A DNA stretch of 64,000 nt from Chaetoderma sp. LZ-2023a. Lineage: Eukaryota > Mollusca > Caudofoveata > Chaetodermatida > Chaetodermatidae. Both the position numbers and the translations under genes were made by a program. Position 1 is the stretch's first letter. Each line of letters begins with the position of its first letter. Below are positions 33,449 to 46,117 of the stretch, piece by piece. The stretch is from NCBI GenBank assembly GCA_034401795.1, contig CM067367.1, positions 35,998,880 through 36,062,879 of the forward strand. The letters run 5' to 3'. Below the pieces are notes generated by a model. That model did not search any database, had not been told where the DNA came from, and saw nothing but the letters and a program-made list of their open reading frames with translations.

Positions 33449-34667
33449 CTATTTTATTAAAAACAGTTCACCTGCACTGGCCACTTCCGCACTAGTACTT
33501 CTATCATTCAAAAATACATCCATTATGAGACCTAGTTCATTATTTGAGTGCATCAGTTTCCAGGCTTTTGATATTGTTTGGATGTGGATGGCTGATGTCG
33601 TGTCACACCCAGTAATGGCATGTAGCACAAAATGCAAGGTGTCAAACCTCCCAAACTACCTTGAATCTGTTTTGCATCATAAAGTGCCACATAATTGCGA
33701 GATGTCAGCATGTAAAGACTCTCTGCCTGTTTGGCAAGTGGTTTTGTTTAATCTCGATCACATGCGCCAATGCAGTTGATATAATCAGTCTATCAGCATC
33801 TGCCCCCGCCTTCTTCACTTCTATGTCATATTGTTCAAGCTCATATGTCAACCAGTTGATTAAGCTACTTTTATTCTTCCCATTTCCCAAAAAGTACTTT
33901 TGTGAAACGGTGACGTCATTGTTTGGTGCAACTTCAATATCCGCAGAGGTCACGTTTGATGAGCGCCTATTTCGCTAGCTTGCTTTAGCTGACAATGCAC
34001 CGTATCTATCGAAAACAGTTATTACATAGTTGTAATATTTTGTCATATAGTCTGAATATGTTGCACAGATATCTTTGTATGTAACAAACGGGGATATTTT
34101 TATCAGTCATAACTGGCCATGTGGGTTGCCCCCCCCCCCCCCACCACCACCACCTCACCCCATCCATAACGAAGCGACTTCTGGTTGGCATAGCTGTGAT
34201 TATGCCAGCTTGTGATTTCAAAAGAGTGCCCAAAAGACTTTTAGTTGATATTCTCATTAATCAGTCAGTGAAAGGAGACGGCGGGAATTTGACAGTTCAA
34301 AGCAGAGGAATGTGTCCAAGTCGTGCTCCCTTCAAGAACACTACATATGCTACTAATAAGAACGTCAGGATTAACGTCTACCACTTCACCACGAACTTTC
34401 ACCGATTTTTTTTGCCGTTGCCAAAGTCATTACACGATCATTGCGATGCAACTTCAGATCAGCAAAACTTTGTCCAGCCACGCTTTTTACCAACTTTCTT
34501 CCCATTCCTGATGCGTGGTAACAATTAAGATCACTTTCAGCAACTTTACTGGTCGTAATAGACACCAACATACCTCCTTCCCGTGCACGGAATGGAGGGT
34601 GTGTTGTGAACCAGACAACACATTTTCTCTTTATTGGGATTTTTGTGCTGCTCAGATGAGGTAGCAT
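33449..34667 (-). pseudogene. GCDT-family protein, subfamily 1 (broken)
   Basis: Pieces in order on the minus strand: 34,667-34,386 (ending in MTLATAKKIGESSW), 34,257-34,006 (IRISTKSLLGTLLKSQAG-like), 33,953-33,705 (QKYFLGNGKNKSSLINWLTY and ADADRLIISTAL) and 33,637-33,449 (LHAITGCDTTSAI). From memory, this motif set (ADAD...IISTAL, then a HAxTGCDTTSA block) marks a large uncharacterised family abundant in predicted proteomes of cnidarians, molluscs and echinoderms; the acidic motifs recall PIN/FEN-type nucleases, an inference. A poly-G/C tract (34,130-34,143) has grown inside the coding region. Frames change between pieces. Confidence 0.65.
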
Positions 34668-34699
34668 GATCCTCCTGCGAATCTTTCAAGGGCATCGCA

Positions 34700-35605
34700 C
34701 ATTGGTATGCAATTTAGTAGAGCCATATGGTTATGGTATATTCTGACATCCCACGGCCTCTGGTCATACCTCCTGAAATGCTCATGAGTCGCATCAAGTA
34801 CTACTCAATAGTTTGATCAGAAAATATACCACTCCAGAATTTGTGACTTCTACGAATGGTCCAGTAACCTCTTTTAGTATAGTTGTCGTAGGATTCTTTT
34901 GGAAGCCTTTCCTTCAATTGCAAACTTAGGAAAGAAATATATTAGAACTGGATATCATGGATATGTGTATATAGTTTCATTAACACGTTACTAACAACAT
35001 AATAAAATTTTGGAGTTTGTTAACTAGATATAGTGAGCTGTGTTGAACATTTGGTATTATTTGGAAATATTAATTTGCTAATTATCCAATTAGATAATTA
35101 GCTATTGGGTATATGATATTTATAATGCGATTTACTAGCTCGGTCTATAATTTTCTATCGGTAGATACCATACTCGTCATACATTTGAGGGGAAACCTAT
35201 CTTATGCCATTTTATGCCATGAATAATATTAATTAATAGCTAATTAATAAGCTATGACATAATTGTTACCTTGGTTGTTATTTTAGCACTATATCTTATT
35301 TCTTTTCAATAGATACCTTACCTGACCCATTTCTGACACATTAGAATTTTTGAGATTTTTTGTTGAATTTCTAAAAATAAATAATCTAATTAACATGCTT
35401 AATTGATTTCTAGATTTAGCTCAAGGAGGAAATGCGGAGACATTTAATATATTGTTGCTAATGCTGTAGAGAAGCTGTATGCACAAATCCAGCTTTATCA
35501 TATTTTTTTCCTTGAAAAATACTATAACTCCTCTATTATTCCGTTAAAACAACGAAAACAGGATTTAACAGTTTATAGAAGTACAATCATTATATTTCTT
35601 GGCGG
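34700..35605. other. No gene recognised
   Basis: Strongly AT-rich, with many TTAATTA-type words and no ORF of note. Confidence 0.45.
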
Positions 35606-35610
35606 CAATG

Positions 35611-35953
35611 GACCTTTCCAGCTTTAGCTATGCCCATTCCACACCTAGTTAAGCTCCACTCACACCTCGCTCGTGTTGGGATCGATCCTGAACTCCCTGA
35701 CTATCAATTTCCAGAAAACTATACAGGTAAGCTGTTGAATATGGCAAAAGCAGCGCCAATTCAAATTGGTTTCAAAATATTCAACAGCATGTTTATTAAA
35801 TAGAAAAGACATACAATTCATACAACCTGACGGACTATTAAGCGTTTAAGACGGATTAAATCGAGGGATTCATAACCTAATGATTATGGCGTCACCTTAC
35901 ACTTCCCGTAGTTGATTATGACGTCATATGATGGACGGATATATTGGAAAGGT
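35611..35953 (+). mobile_element. MITE family A, copy 3
   Basis: Full-length: left end GACCTTTCCAGCTTTAGC, core with ACTATACAGGTAAGCTGTTG and TTTCAAAATATTCAACAG, conserved TTTATTAAATAG, tail with TGACGTCA, right end TTGGAAAGGT as the inverted left end. Confidence 0.8.
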
Positions 35954-35959
35954 AGATTC

Positions 35960-36525
35960 CGTCTCGCTATCAGCGCAGTAGACTCACACAGTACAGCCGG
36001 CAAAGAGTAAAGCGGAGACATCGATGGATATCGGTAACACGGATATAAAACAAATTGGCGCGTAATTTGAGTTGAGTTGATAATTCATCATTTTTTTCTG
36101 GTGCATACTTATTGCTGGATATAAATTTTGGAGTACATCTTACAATAAATGTTCGAACGTTGTGCATATTTCCTACAGTCAACTCCCTGCTGTTAATTCA
36201 TTCTCTGAAAATGTGTCAACATTTGTCACTTGAAGCCTTACTTCCCGAGTTTTCCCATCTATTGGGGGAAAAAAATATACCTGTAGGATCTTCCTGATCA
36301 CCAAAGAACACATCACACCCGTATCAAATTTTTCAGAACATGATTGCAAACATGCATAGGGTAGACAGTAATGGCAGTCGAGAACAGTGGATAAATTATT
36401 TTGAGGCAACCGGACACCACAGATTGGTGGCACCGTGAACACGGACACAATGTGATATTTGAGACAGGACTATCATGTTTATTTTTCAAGCCATTCTGAA
36501 ATTACATGCCCTCTGTGAACTCCAG
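35960..36525. other. No gene recognised
   Basis: Two minus ORFs (35,970-36,182; 36,179-36,448) overlap end to end but show no recognisable domain. Confidence 0.35.
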
Positions 36526-36528
36526 CGA

Positions 36529-36781
36529 GCTTAGGCAGAAGAGTTAGCAGAGACGTCGATCCCCATAACGTACCCTGGTGTACCTGATTTTGCAACCACT
36601 GGTTTTAGCTATCCTTTCACCACACATTGTTACTCACGCTGGTTTGCGTGTATTAATTTATGCAAATTTAATTGTGCAATAGTAAACTAACCTGTTGAAT
36701 GCGGTATAAACGCCGATGTTTTATTTAGGCAGAGGAGTTAGCAGAGACGTGAATCCCCAGAACGTATCCTGGTGTCCAATC
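36529..36781 (+). repeat. Two-copy direct repeat, spacing about 196 bp
   Basis: TAGGCAGAAGAGTTAGCAGA then GACGT, ATCCCCA and AACGTA(C/T)CCTGGTGT occurs at about 36,532 and again at about 36,727, differing by a few bases. Confidence 0.65.
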
Positions 36782-36784
36782 ATC

Positions 36785-38440
36785 GGTAGACCTGAGGAAC
36801 AACGTTGTTCAGATGTATCAGGTTTTACAGAAATTTTGAGGAGCTGATCCGTAAATGATAGGGCAACAACAAAACACTTTGCAGTTTACTTGATAGACCC
36901 AATTCTAGAATGACCAGAACTAGCAACTATTAAAATGAAGATGTGATCTAACTCGCCCCCTCAGATGTTCTGAAAATGTACATAATAGGTCACCGCCAAT
37001 GGAAGACGATGATCTAATTTTTCTACCTTAGTTTTTGTAATCCTCAACATATAGTAAACGGCTTTTTATGTTCCGATCACGAAATATTGTCCCATGGGGT
37101 AAATTTAACGACCATCTTGGCGGCCATTTTGGATTTCTAACGAAATTCGATAATCGGCATAACCTTTGAACTACACATCATACAGAAATAAATGGCCCCA
37201 TTTTCAGTGTCATTTTGGCATCAGAATCAACTGATAGGGTTATCAAACGGACGCCTTGTGAAAAAAGTTCATCATGGAAACGTGCAAATTCATTTACCAG
37301 ACACCTTGATGATTACAAAAAATTGGGCTTAAGTTAGATAAATATATCAACAGGGTGCATGGGGGATCCAGTTTTCCTACTAGACCACTAGTTCACACTT
37401 AAGAATTGACATGAGAGCAAATAATGGCATGACATGGTACGTATGTTTGTATTAAGGTTGGAGCTAATACTTATCTTTAATATAACTACAAGTAAGATAT
37501 TACAGCTGACTAGTATAACTGTACATGTTGACGACATTCCACGTAAGGATTATTGAACTCACAGCTATATTTAGCTAGTTTTAACTGGGGCTAAGCTATT
37601 CAGGTTGCAGGAGCTGCATGTATCACGTTTGCTGTGACCAGAGCAGTGAACGTAAAGCGAGTCTCGTCAGGTATTGTCACATCCACCGAAAATGGCATCA
37701 ATATTTCTTGGTTCCGTTCAAAACTACGTTAAAGGAAAAGATCAGGTAACTAACATATGCTCTTGAATGACAGCTTTATATATTAATCAACCCATAGCCG
37801 CCAGTGAAAAACAGAAATAAATCAGAATAATTAGAAAAAAGCAGGTAAATACCATTTATGTAATTCTGGCAGGGACCAATTAGTGACGAAGCTGGAACTA
37901 TGCGCTCTGGTGTACACTGAGCAAATAAATAATACACTCCACAGCCGGTCATATAAGCTCGGTTATATTCCCGCTTAGCTTATTAGCCACTACTTCCTAC
38001 AGGTAAAATACTGTCTAGTATTAAAACAATTTGACTGAAAGCCGTTGCTTCCAGAGACATAGTCTACATTCAGTCACACGAATTTCAAAAATATTTAGTA
38101 GGCATCATATTGCGACCATGGAAACCAGGAGTGTATTTTGAAATCATTTTGACCGAAACTTGTTGCTTCAACCAGAAAAAGGGACTTTCATATGTAACGT
38201 TTTAAAAAGGATCAATAGTGAATTAGCAGTAGTGAGTTAATCGCTCGATATCGCCGCCTATAGAAAATACTAATCATACCTCTTACAAAACTATATTCAG
38301 GTGTTTTTTCGTTATATTTAGGTATGCATATGCGGTACACCTGCTCACATAGTTGGCACACGGCGAAGCACCAGCGCGGTCACAAATTGGCTCCAAGTTA
38401 AACGCTCCTAGATTTAGTAAATTCTTTTCTCACATAATCC
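36785..38440. other. No gene recognised; one GATGGC-type repeat fragment
   Basis: Near 37,110-37,135 is a CCATCTTGGCGGCCATTTTG fragment of the kind found in the 56.2-57.5 kb array and the 38.4-43.9 kb terminal repeats. The rest shows no ORF or RNA gene. Confidence 0.4.
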
Positions 38441-38441
38441 C

Positions 38442-38790
38442 GACTAGTCAGGAGAAATCATCTGACAGGGTGGAAATGCAGTATAAAGTTTTCCTGTTGA
38501 TTAGTATGAGTTCATAATGGCCTTAGATGATAATTTTCAGAGGGTGTGTAAAATTTCGAGGGTGGCATTTAAAAAAATCCAAGATGGCGGCCGCCACGCT
38601 TTAACATCAATTTGATCATTTTATTTGGGTAGAAATCCAACATGGCTGTCAAAACTCATCCAGAATGTTGTGAAAATACCAAAATTGCTATAACATTGGA
38701 TGTATTCATGCTAGAGATCGAAACTTGAGCTCTATGACTACATTTTCGACCACGAGGCATCCAGTGGAGGGCTTATCTTCATGATTTGAT
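38442..38790 (+). repeat. Left terminal inverted repeat of the GCDT element
   Basis: Matches the reverse complement of 43,395-43,884 through blocks TGAGTTCATAATGGCCTTAG, ATGATAATTTTCAGAGGGTG, AATCCAAGATGGCGGCC and TGTATTCATGCTAGAGA. Overall identity looks like 75-80%, with a roughly 100-bp segment present only in the right arm. Confidence 0.75.
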
Positions 38791-39529
38791 CATCTCCGCA
38801 TCTTGAATAACTTATACGGCTGTCAAACTCGCCCTGGAATGGTGTAATGCGAGCTACTACTATTTCTACTAATCACATAGATTTACTTAAGAACTTATAC
38901 TAATAAAGAGGAAACGTTTATACTGCACGTCCAGCTTGTGGGCTTGTTGATCAAATATCTCCCTAACTAATGTACTAGTTGTTTTGGTTAACTGAACACC
39001 ATGTACTTAGTAATTATATATTACACAAATCGCTATGCACAAAAATACAGTAACTTTATTATCTTTATTATATTTAGCAACTTCTATAGTAATAAACAAA
39101 TAGTCTGTAATAGACACAAAATCCAATAATTAATGACTGCCATGTTACCTATACAATACAAATGCATGCATCATGAATCGATATTGAGGTCAAAGAATGT
39201 CAAGAATCATAGTACACAATATGTTGTAGTGCAGTACACTCAACTCTTTCTAATACACCCACTTTTAAGCAACCGTTCCAATAGTCTTCCAATAGTAGAT
39301 CTTGCGAATGTTGTATGTAGTGAATTTCTTAGAAAATCAACCCTTTCCCGTTCAGCAACCTCACAATCCGACTGCCAAATCAGTGACACATACATCGTCG
39401 AATTATTGAGCCGTAATTGTATATGCTACCTTATTAAATGCATTGATCGAACAATCACAGTAATTCAATGTTGTGTGTTGAGCAATGCCTCAGTGGTAAG
39501 CGGTAGGAGAAGAGTTTTGTTGGTGATGG

Positions 39530-42400
39530 CCCATGCCTTCCGGTTTCAACTTCTACAGTCACACCCTGCACTCTGTCATGTATGTTCCCGTCTCGGTCAT
39601 CTTTCCATATGCAGCACACATGAACCGTGTAGCTTGTGTCACAACAGAGTACATACTGGCGTTGATATCACCAATGTTGGCAAGTGAGAAGTTCCCTTTC
39701 TTAGCAGCTTTCAATGCAGTGGCCTTGTCTACTCCATGCAATGGTGCAACTGTGTCAGCGTCAGATAGTCTATGGACAGCGAGCAGGTTACTGACGATGT
39801 CACTGTGCTTTGTTACTGTAGCATGTATGTCGACCATAGCCCACTCTCGAATTAGCGAAGACATGGTCACTGATGCTCGATTCGTACACATTTTATTGAG
39901 TATAACAAAGACATCAGTGTTGTCACATACAGCACGAACCGATTTGTCCAGTATGGAAGTAGTAATTGCATACGGTGTGATGATGATATATGCCTCCTTA
40001 TGTGAGGAGCGAAGATCTTGGTGATCTATCTTCACACCATGGACAATTTCGATGGGGAAATCAGTGACGCCGGCAATGACCAGGCAATCTTTCTGTGTGG
40101 CTTTTGTGCAGAAATCTATACCAAGCAAGCCTTCTAACAACAGAGCATTCAACTGGATTTTGTTTCTCCATCACCTGTTTCGATGGAGTCAGCATATCGT
40201 GTGTCAAGTTGTGCACCCGACTTAATCCCGACCTACGCATCCGTGTGGGCGTTTTTATACTGCTCGCATAATACCTGTCGAACACTACGGTAACGTGTCC
40301 TACTTGCAGTGTTTTGTAGACAAATGCCTGGAATGTAAGGACACGTTCAAGGGGCTTGACTTTGTCGGATGGTCAGTTGATTACTCACAGCATCGCTGAG
40401 ACATCATAACTCACTGTGTCTGGAGCGGGACAGTTGCTGTCTGACACGATCAGTTGCATGTTCTTCTTCAGGGTTGTTTTGCTTTTGGCAAATCTTCAAT
40501 TGCCCATCTGGACAGAACAGAGATGGTGGGTACGCGGCCAGTTCGCACGAGGGTACGTCATCAATGTTAATGTCTCGTGCACTGGCCAACAGTCCAATGA
40601 CACGTGCATATATAAGCTCTTGGGCATACACCTGTTGCTGCCCAACTAGGATATGCTTCTTTGAATCCATGGTGACCACACCACTTGAGAGTTTGTTATA
40701 ATTTGATGTTGGTCACCCACACTTGAATGCTGCCATCTGACTCTGGACGATACTGAGGGCATCATATGCTGCCACATCAGGATGAGCCACATGTCCAGTA
40801 ACAATGTTCATTAGAGCATCATCATGATTTTAGCTATCACCGAGTGATGAGTGTTGTGGATGCTGCAGCGGTCATCTTGATCGCGCTTGATGCGGGTCTG
40901 ACTCCCCTCCTTGTGATGGGTGTAAACAACTTCTTGTTTATCATCGCTCATGGCTCTGACATCTCGTGACAGCCCGCCCGCACATGTGGCAAAGCTGAGA
41001 GCCCACATGACCATGTGATTTCAATCTGTTACCAATCCTACTGCTCATGCAGGTAGATTGTCTCAATGAACATGTCTGTCCAAGCGGGGTTATAGCTTCC
41101 TGGTATGTGACGGACAAATGCGCCATGCTGTGGACCTCCGAGCCACATTCATGCGCTGCCAGCGAGCATGACATCATAATTTTGACCGGTTTGATCAGAT
41201 GATTCCCCCACAGTTTTGTCGCCCGCCTGTGACTGGCATGCCTATCAAGTGCCATCATGAGGTCACTAAATGAGACAACCCCCTCCTCCTGAACTGCAGA
41301 ACGTCAGCATACATTGTGCTCAAAGGTTCTCTGGATATTTCTTCAAACTGAGCATTTTGTCAACAATCCCAAATGTACCTGTCAGCACCTTCTTCATCCC
41401 ACACGCACCGATAGCCACAGCGATCGCATGTACAAATTTCATCAGCATATGCATCCCCCCACCTAGAGCAGGTATTACGCATTTGAAGTATTTTGTTTGG
41501 TGGAAGAGGATATCAATTGCCACTGTGTACAACTGTTGATCACAAGTGAAAATCAAAACGTCCTCACCAGATACTTGATAAGAGACAGGCCCTTCTGAAA
41601 TGCAATTTTGATTTATCAGGGTCAGCAGGGGGTGGGGGTGGGGGGGGGGGGGTTGGGGCAATCAATGATGTGGGAGGAATGACACATCTGTCTTTGGTAG
41701 AGGTACTATCACCGCTTCATGATATAATCTTGAGCTGTATTCATTATACTCTGGACACTCTGGGTCAGTTATGACATCCTGGAAGAATGAGAGATCGTTA
41801 TCAAGCGCTCTTCTCTATTATATTCTGGTTGGCTGCAAGCCAAAGTGGTGGTAGCTGATTTACGGAAATGTCTGATGGCATGGCGGTCTTCTTTGGGCCG
41901 TCATACTTGACCTGTGGGACATTATACTCGATTGGCTTCCATCCGTTTTCGTCGGATTGTCTTCCGCTTAATAGTCATATCAGCGCCATTGCTAGGTAGA
42001 TGAACATGTGCCATGATCATGCCATGATCATCGCTAATCGATGACAAGATACTTTACAGTTAGATGATGTGATTTCAGTCAAGATTTTCACATACACAGT
42101 GGATGAGATTGCCGGTACCTGAAAGCCCAAACCCGATCTCAGCATACTCATACGCAACATACGCAGCTGCTGAGTACTTGAACAGTTGTACCCCCATCAT
42201 ACGAGCAAACCACAGAATATGTGTACAGTTCACAAATGAGACTTTTGTTACGCCACATGAGAACATCCAGAGCTATCTGAAGATCTGTAGGTTGTCAACA
42301 TACTACACTCGTTATTATATTGCCATTTAGGACTTGAGACAGTGAATCATTGAACTTGCTTGATACCTTATACAAAAGCATGGCTAATGCGTCACTAACA
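39530..42400 (-). pseudogene. GCDT-family protein, subfamily 2 (gene of the TIR element)
   Basis: Blocks in order on the minus strand: 42,266-42,075 (LFKYSAAAYVAYEYAEIGFG), about 41,960-41,830 (WKPIEYNVPQVKYDGPKK), 41,661-41,320 (IFTCDQQLYTVAIDILF and LGGGMHMLMKFVHAI), 41,258-40,941 (RATKLWGNHLIKPVKIMM), 41,014-40,811 (WALSFATCAG and VVYTHHKEGSQTRIKRDQDD), 40,679-40,404 (YARVIGLLASARDINIDD), 40,285 onward (FDRYYASSIKTPTRMRRSGL) and 40,152-39,559 (CLVIAGVTDFPIEIVHGVKI, VCDNTDVFVIL, SDADTVAPLHGVDKATALK). It would have been about 950 residues with several frameshifts. Asp-rich motifs suggest a metal-dependent nuclease fold, an inference. A poly-G run (41,631-41,655) interrupts it. Confidence 0.7.
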
Positions 42401-43394
42401 GATTCACGCGCTCGTTCTTTATCAATGTTTTTATGATTCGTCTCTAATCTTCTGTTTCAAAGTAAGGCTCTCAGTGGTAATTTGGGATGCAGCCCTATCT
42501 ACAGCCAATTGTAAGTCTTCATCTGTGTCCTTCATCAAATGTAGAGACTTCGTTAACTCACTTTTGACGCCCGTCACATTTGCGAAACCAGGAGATGAGA
42601 GTATCAACACAATTCACCATGGTATTTAGTCAACCTCTTGAACAATGTTTGTCGGCACATGTGCGAGCCAACCCCATCTACATAAACTGAGCTTTTTGAA
42701 GATTTTCTGACATTTGTGTACACACATGCTTGAATGCTGGATCGTCAGTGGGTTTATTTAGTTTGCCACCAGCTCACCACAGTAGCTAATATTACGTCCT
42801 GATATGAATTTGGATTTGCAAGAGTTGTGGCAACGTGCATCTGCAGATTGCAGATCGGCAACCGCACTGAGTACTCGCTGTCTGACAGTTGCACATAGCT
42901 TGTCATTTCATTCACTACATACATCTAAGATAAATTGTTTGTATTCGTATTGGCATTTTCACCAGTGTGTATGAGAAATGCTGGGTTACGGAGATAATGT
43001 GGAACCGTAGCGTCATACTCTGATGTAAGAATACACACTGTTGTTATCAAGGCAAAACAGGCAGTTTCCTGAAATCAGGTCCAGATTGAAAACGTTTTGG
43101 AGCATTTTGTTCATCACCATCAACACAAGAAAGCTTGTGCACATAAGTGCCTCTACATTAGTGGAAGATATATACCTTGACATGCATGCTTTATGGATTC
43201 TAATGATAAGATTGTGTGGCTCTTATTCTAGCAGTAATGCAAGCTGTTGATGGTACATCTAATTGTCATTCAAATCTTTACTACATCTTCTTATGGTATC
43301 AATACATGGCTTGTAACCATTTTGTAACTTCTCCCTCTTCTTTTTATTCAGGCAATCGTAGAGATCATTGAATAAGCAGACATCTTAATATATG

Positions 43395-43884
43395 ATTAAA
43401 TCTTGGAAATAAGCCCTCAACTGGATTCCTTATGGTCGAAGATGTGGGTATAGAGCTCGAATTTAGGTCTCTAGCATGAATACATCAAAGGTTATAGCAA
43501 TTTGAGTATTTTCAGCACTTTCGCGGGTGTTTTGGCAGCCATATTGGATTTCTGCCGAATGAAAATGGTCAAATTGTAAAAATATATATTCCATATATCT
43601 TCCATTGCATTCCTCATAGTCGAAAATATGGTACAGAGCCAGGATCTATGACCCTAGCACTACTATTTTGGAAGTTATTGCGATATTACTGATTTTGAGG
43701 CATCGTGGCGGCCATCTTGGATTTCAATAAATGCCACCGCACAAAATTTTACACACCCTCTTAAAATTATCATCTAAGACCGTTATGAACTCACACAAAT
43801 CAACATAAAACCTCCATACTTGCTCATTGAAGCCGAGAACATTTCCATCTTATGGGGCATATGGTCCAATATCCTCCTGACTAG
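43395..43884 (-). repeat. Right terminal inverted repeat of the GCDT element
   Basis: Reverse complement of the left arm. It carries two GGCGGCCATCTTGGATTT / GGCAGCCATATTGGATTT modules about 170 bp apart. The plus ORF 43,820-44,089 runs across its edge and is not supported. Confidence 0.75.
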
Positions 43885-44024
43885 ATTCGTTTCCATTTTT
43901 ACGATGGTAGTTTATTTAATATTGTATGAAATTACCAGTAAACACCATTTGTTATTTCCCTTTTCCATTCCTTTAAATAACAAAGACACTACAAGGATCT
44001 GTGAGCAGATTTCCTCCACGAGCG

Positions 44025-44595
44025 GCGTTAAAGGAAATCTCGCCTTATCTTATACTAACCATTCGGGTGATAGAATTTGCCACCCATAATCCATCTCTGA
44101 CATTTTAGCTTTTTATCATGCCGACAACGAAAGATATTCAGGCTTTAGTAGCTAAATGTAGTTATATTTCTATAGCCTATAACGGCTGTCTTGATTTACT
44201 TTTCAATCAATCAGAAAAAGCCTAGCGCGTCCGCCTTGGGATATATGCTCAGTCATCGCGGTGCCAGCCATATTTTTGCAATGTGGTATAAAAGCAAGCA
44301 TACAGGTAAGCTGTTGCATATTTTGAAACTAATTTGACTGGAAGTTGTTGCTGTCATAGACAGCAACAACTTCCATTCAAATTAGTTTCAAAATATTCAA
44401 CGAGATGAGTATTACATAACAAAGAATGTATTACATTGGTACTTACACGACATCACACACTATCGCTTGAGGAGACAAAATAGTGTAATACGGGATAAGC
44501 GAATGTGACGCGATATAAATGATATGGAATATATAAAATCTAATCTATCGGTGCAAGATAACATTTGAGATGACATCATCATCCCTTTAATTTAG
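44025..44595 (-). mobile_element. MITE family B, copy 1 (minus orientation)
   Basis: Homologous, inverted, to 46,587-47,198 and 57,964-58,563. It has the shared ends ATTAAAGGGATGATG (right, inverted) and TTAAAGGAAATCTCG (left), the phrase ATGTGGTATAAAAG and a hairpin around 44,305-44,402 in which TGACTGGAAGTTGTTGCTGT pairs with its inverse. Confidence 0.65.
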
Positions 44596-44715
44596 AAGCC
44601 AAACTCTTAATTGGTATATAACCTATTGGGAAATCAGGTATAACGCTGCGGCGGCGTGAATAATGTGAATGTTCAATTAATAGTGATATACTACCGGAGG
44701 GGTCATAACCCAATG

Positions 44716-45111
44716 GACCTCTCCGGTTTTAGCTATGCCCCGCCCATCTCTAGCTAAGCTCCACCCACACCTCGCTCGTGTTGGGATCGATCGATCTCTG
44801 AACCCCTGAATTTCCAAAAAAATACACAGTTAAGCTGTTGAATATTTTGAAACTAATTTGACTGTGTGCTGTTACTGCCTGCAACAGCGCACAGTCAAAT
44901 TCGTTTCAAAATATTCAACAGCATGTTTATTAAATAGCAAAAAATTACAAAGACATACAATTCATATAACGTCTCGAACTATTTGAGATTTGATGACGGC
45001 CTATATGGAACCCTTTGTGACTTTATGATTGTGACGTCATGATAAACGCCCTGAGCTGATTATGACGTCATACGAGGTCAGATGATGGATGGATGGATAC
45101 TCTGAAAAGGT
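44716..45111 (+). mobile_element. MITE family A, copy 4
   Basis: Left end GACCTCTCCGGTTTTAGCTA, hairpin core GAATATTTTGAAACTAATTT paired with the inverse, TTTATTAAATAG, two TGACGTCA sites in the tail, and right end CTGAAAAGGT. Confidence 0.8.
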
Positions 45112-45835
45112 GAATTATAAAGTAAGAAGCACTAAATCCTGCATGGGAAAATGTTGCAAAATGTTTTCTAAATCTACAAACTATTGACAATCTGCTGTTT
45201 TCACATTAATTACATCATATAATACGCAAAGCGAGAAAAATCAATTTTGCACGCGCAGGGCGCTCTGGAACATTTTCCCTACTGAGCACAAAGCTGTATC
45301 ACATTACATGATTTCTCAGCGTCGGCCTACTTATCTTATAGCAGGGGCGGTCGGCCGACTCCTTACAAGATCATCGCTACGAGCACACTACTTCTATCAC
45401 ACAACTTTCCTTGTTCTAGAAAGATATTCTTTTCCCTTCAGAAATGTAGCCTACTATGGCTTTCTTTCTAAATATATTTCCCAGCAAATGGATGCTATTT
45501 CCACCACCTGGTTCGTTCTCTGTTTGACAACGCCATTAGCGTTCTCGGCTTTTCAATGAGCGAATATACCTTGGCTCAATGAAAAAAACTGACGTCTACG
45601 ATTTTGCTGTTCGCCAAAAAACTGGGTATACTGTTGATGACCAGAGTTAGGTTCCGGTGAACTGGCGATATCAGGAGTCGAACACGCGGACTATCCTTAA
45701 TAGGCAATTGGCAATACTGGGTTTCTCAAATCAGGTGCAATCATATACTAGTTAAAAGAAGTTCTAGTGTCCACCACATGTAAGCGTAATCTGTGTGCGG
45801 GCCTGGTCTGCGTCATTAAAGCTTTCAGCTTAATT
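45112..45835. other. No gene recognised; possible tRNA-like scrap
   Basis: A box-B-like segment on the minus strand (GTGTTCGACTCCTGATATCG, about 45,666-45,690) may be the remnant of a tRNA-derived SINE. The ORF 45,308-45,559 has no recognisable motif. Confidence 0.3.
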
Positions 45836-45839
45836 AATG

Positions 45840-46117
45840 AATCTAATCTGTCACTCAAGTATATGACGTCATAACCAATTACCTCACTTGTAGGCTGACG
45901 TCACAATCAACTACGTAATGAATGTAGCTAAGTACGCCAGGCGCTCTTAAAAGTCCGTCAGTCGTACGAATTGCATGTCTTTACTATTTAATAAACATTC
46001 TGTTGAATATTTAAAAAAGTTATTCAACTGGTCCACCCAGTCAAATTAATTTCAAAATTTTCAACAGCTTACTGATATAGTTTTCTGGAAAGTGTGATTC
46101 AGGGAGTTGAGGGTTGA
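45840..46117 (-). mobile_element. MITE family A, copy 5 (inverted, truncated)
   Basis: Inverted order: TGACGTCA sites, GAATTGCATGTCTTTACTAT, TTTAATAAACAT, the hairpin arms, then CAGCTTACTGATATAGTTTTC. It breaks off at about 46,117, exactly where a LINE fragment begins. Confidence 0.65.

Larger units (their letters stand above)
38442..43884 (-). mobile_element. TIR-bounded element carrying a GCDT-family gene, about 5.4 kb
   Basis: Two long inverted repeats (38,442-38,790 and 43,395-43,884) enclose a decayed minus-strand gene of the GCDT family. Outermost matching word is CTAGTCAGGAG (left, about 38,445) against CTCCTGACTAG (right, about 43,874). This is the layout of a DNA transposon, with the enclosed protein as the candidate transposase or passenger. 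No known transposase signature (DDE/D, tyrosine recombinase) was recognised. A target-site duplication could not be defined because the exact ends are unclear. Confidence 0.6.

Noticed and set aside
38442-43884. Long non-coding host gene instead of a transposon
   Set aside because: The paired inverted repeats and the broken repeat-family gene between them are better explained by a mobile element.
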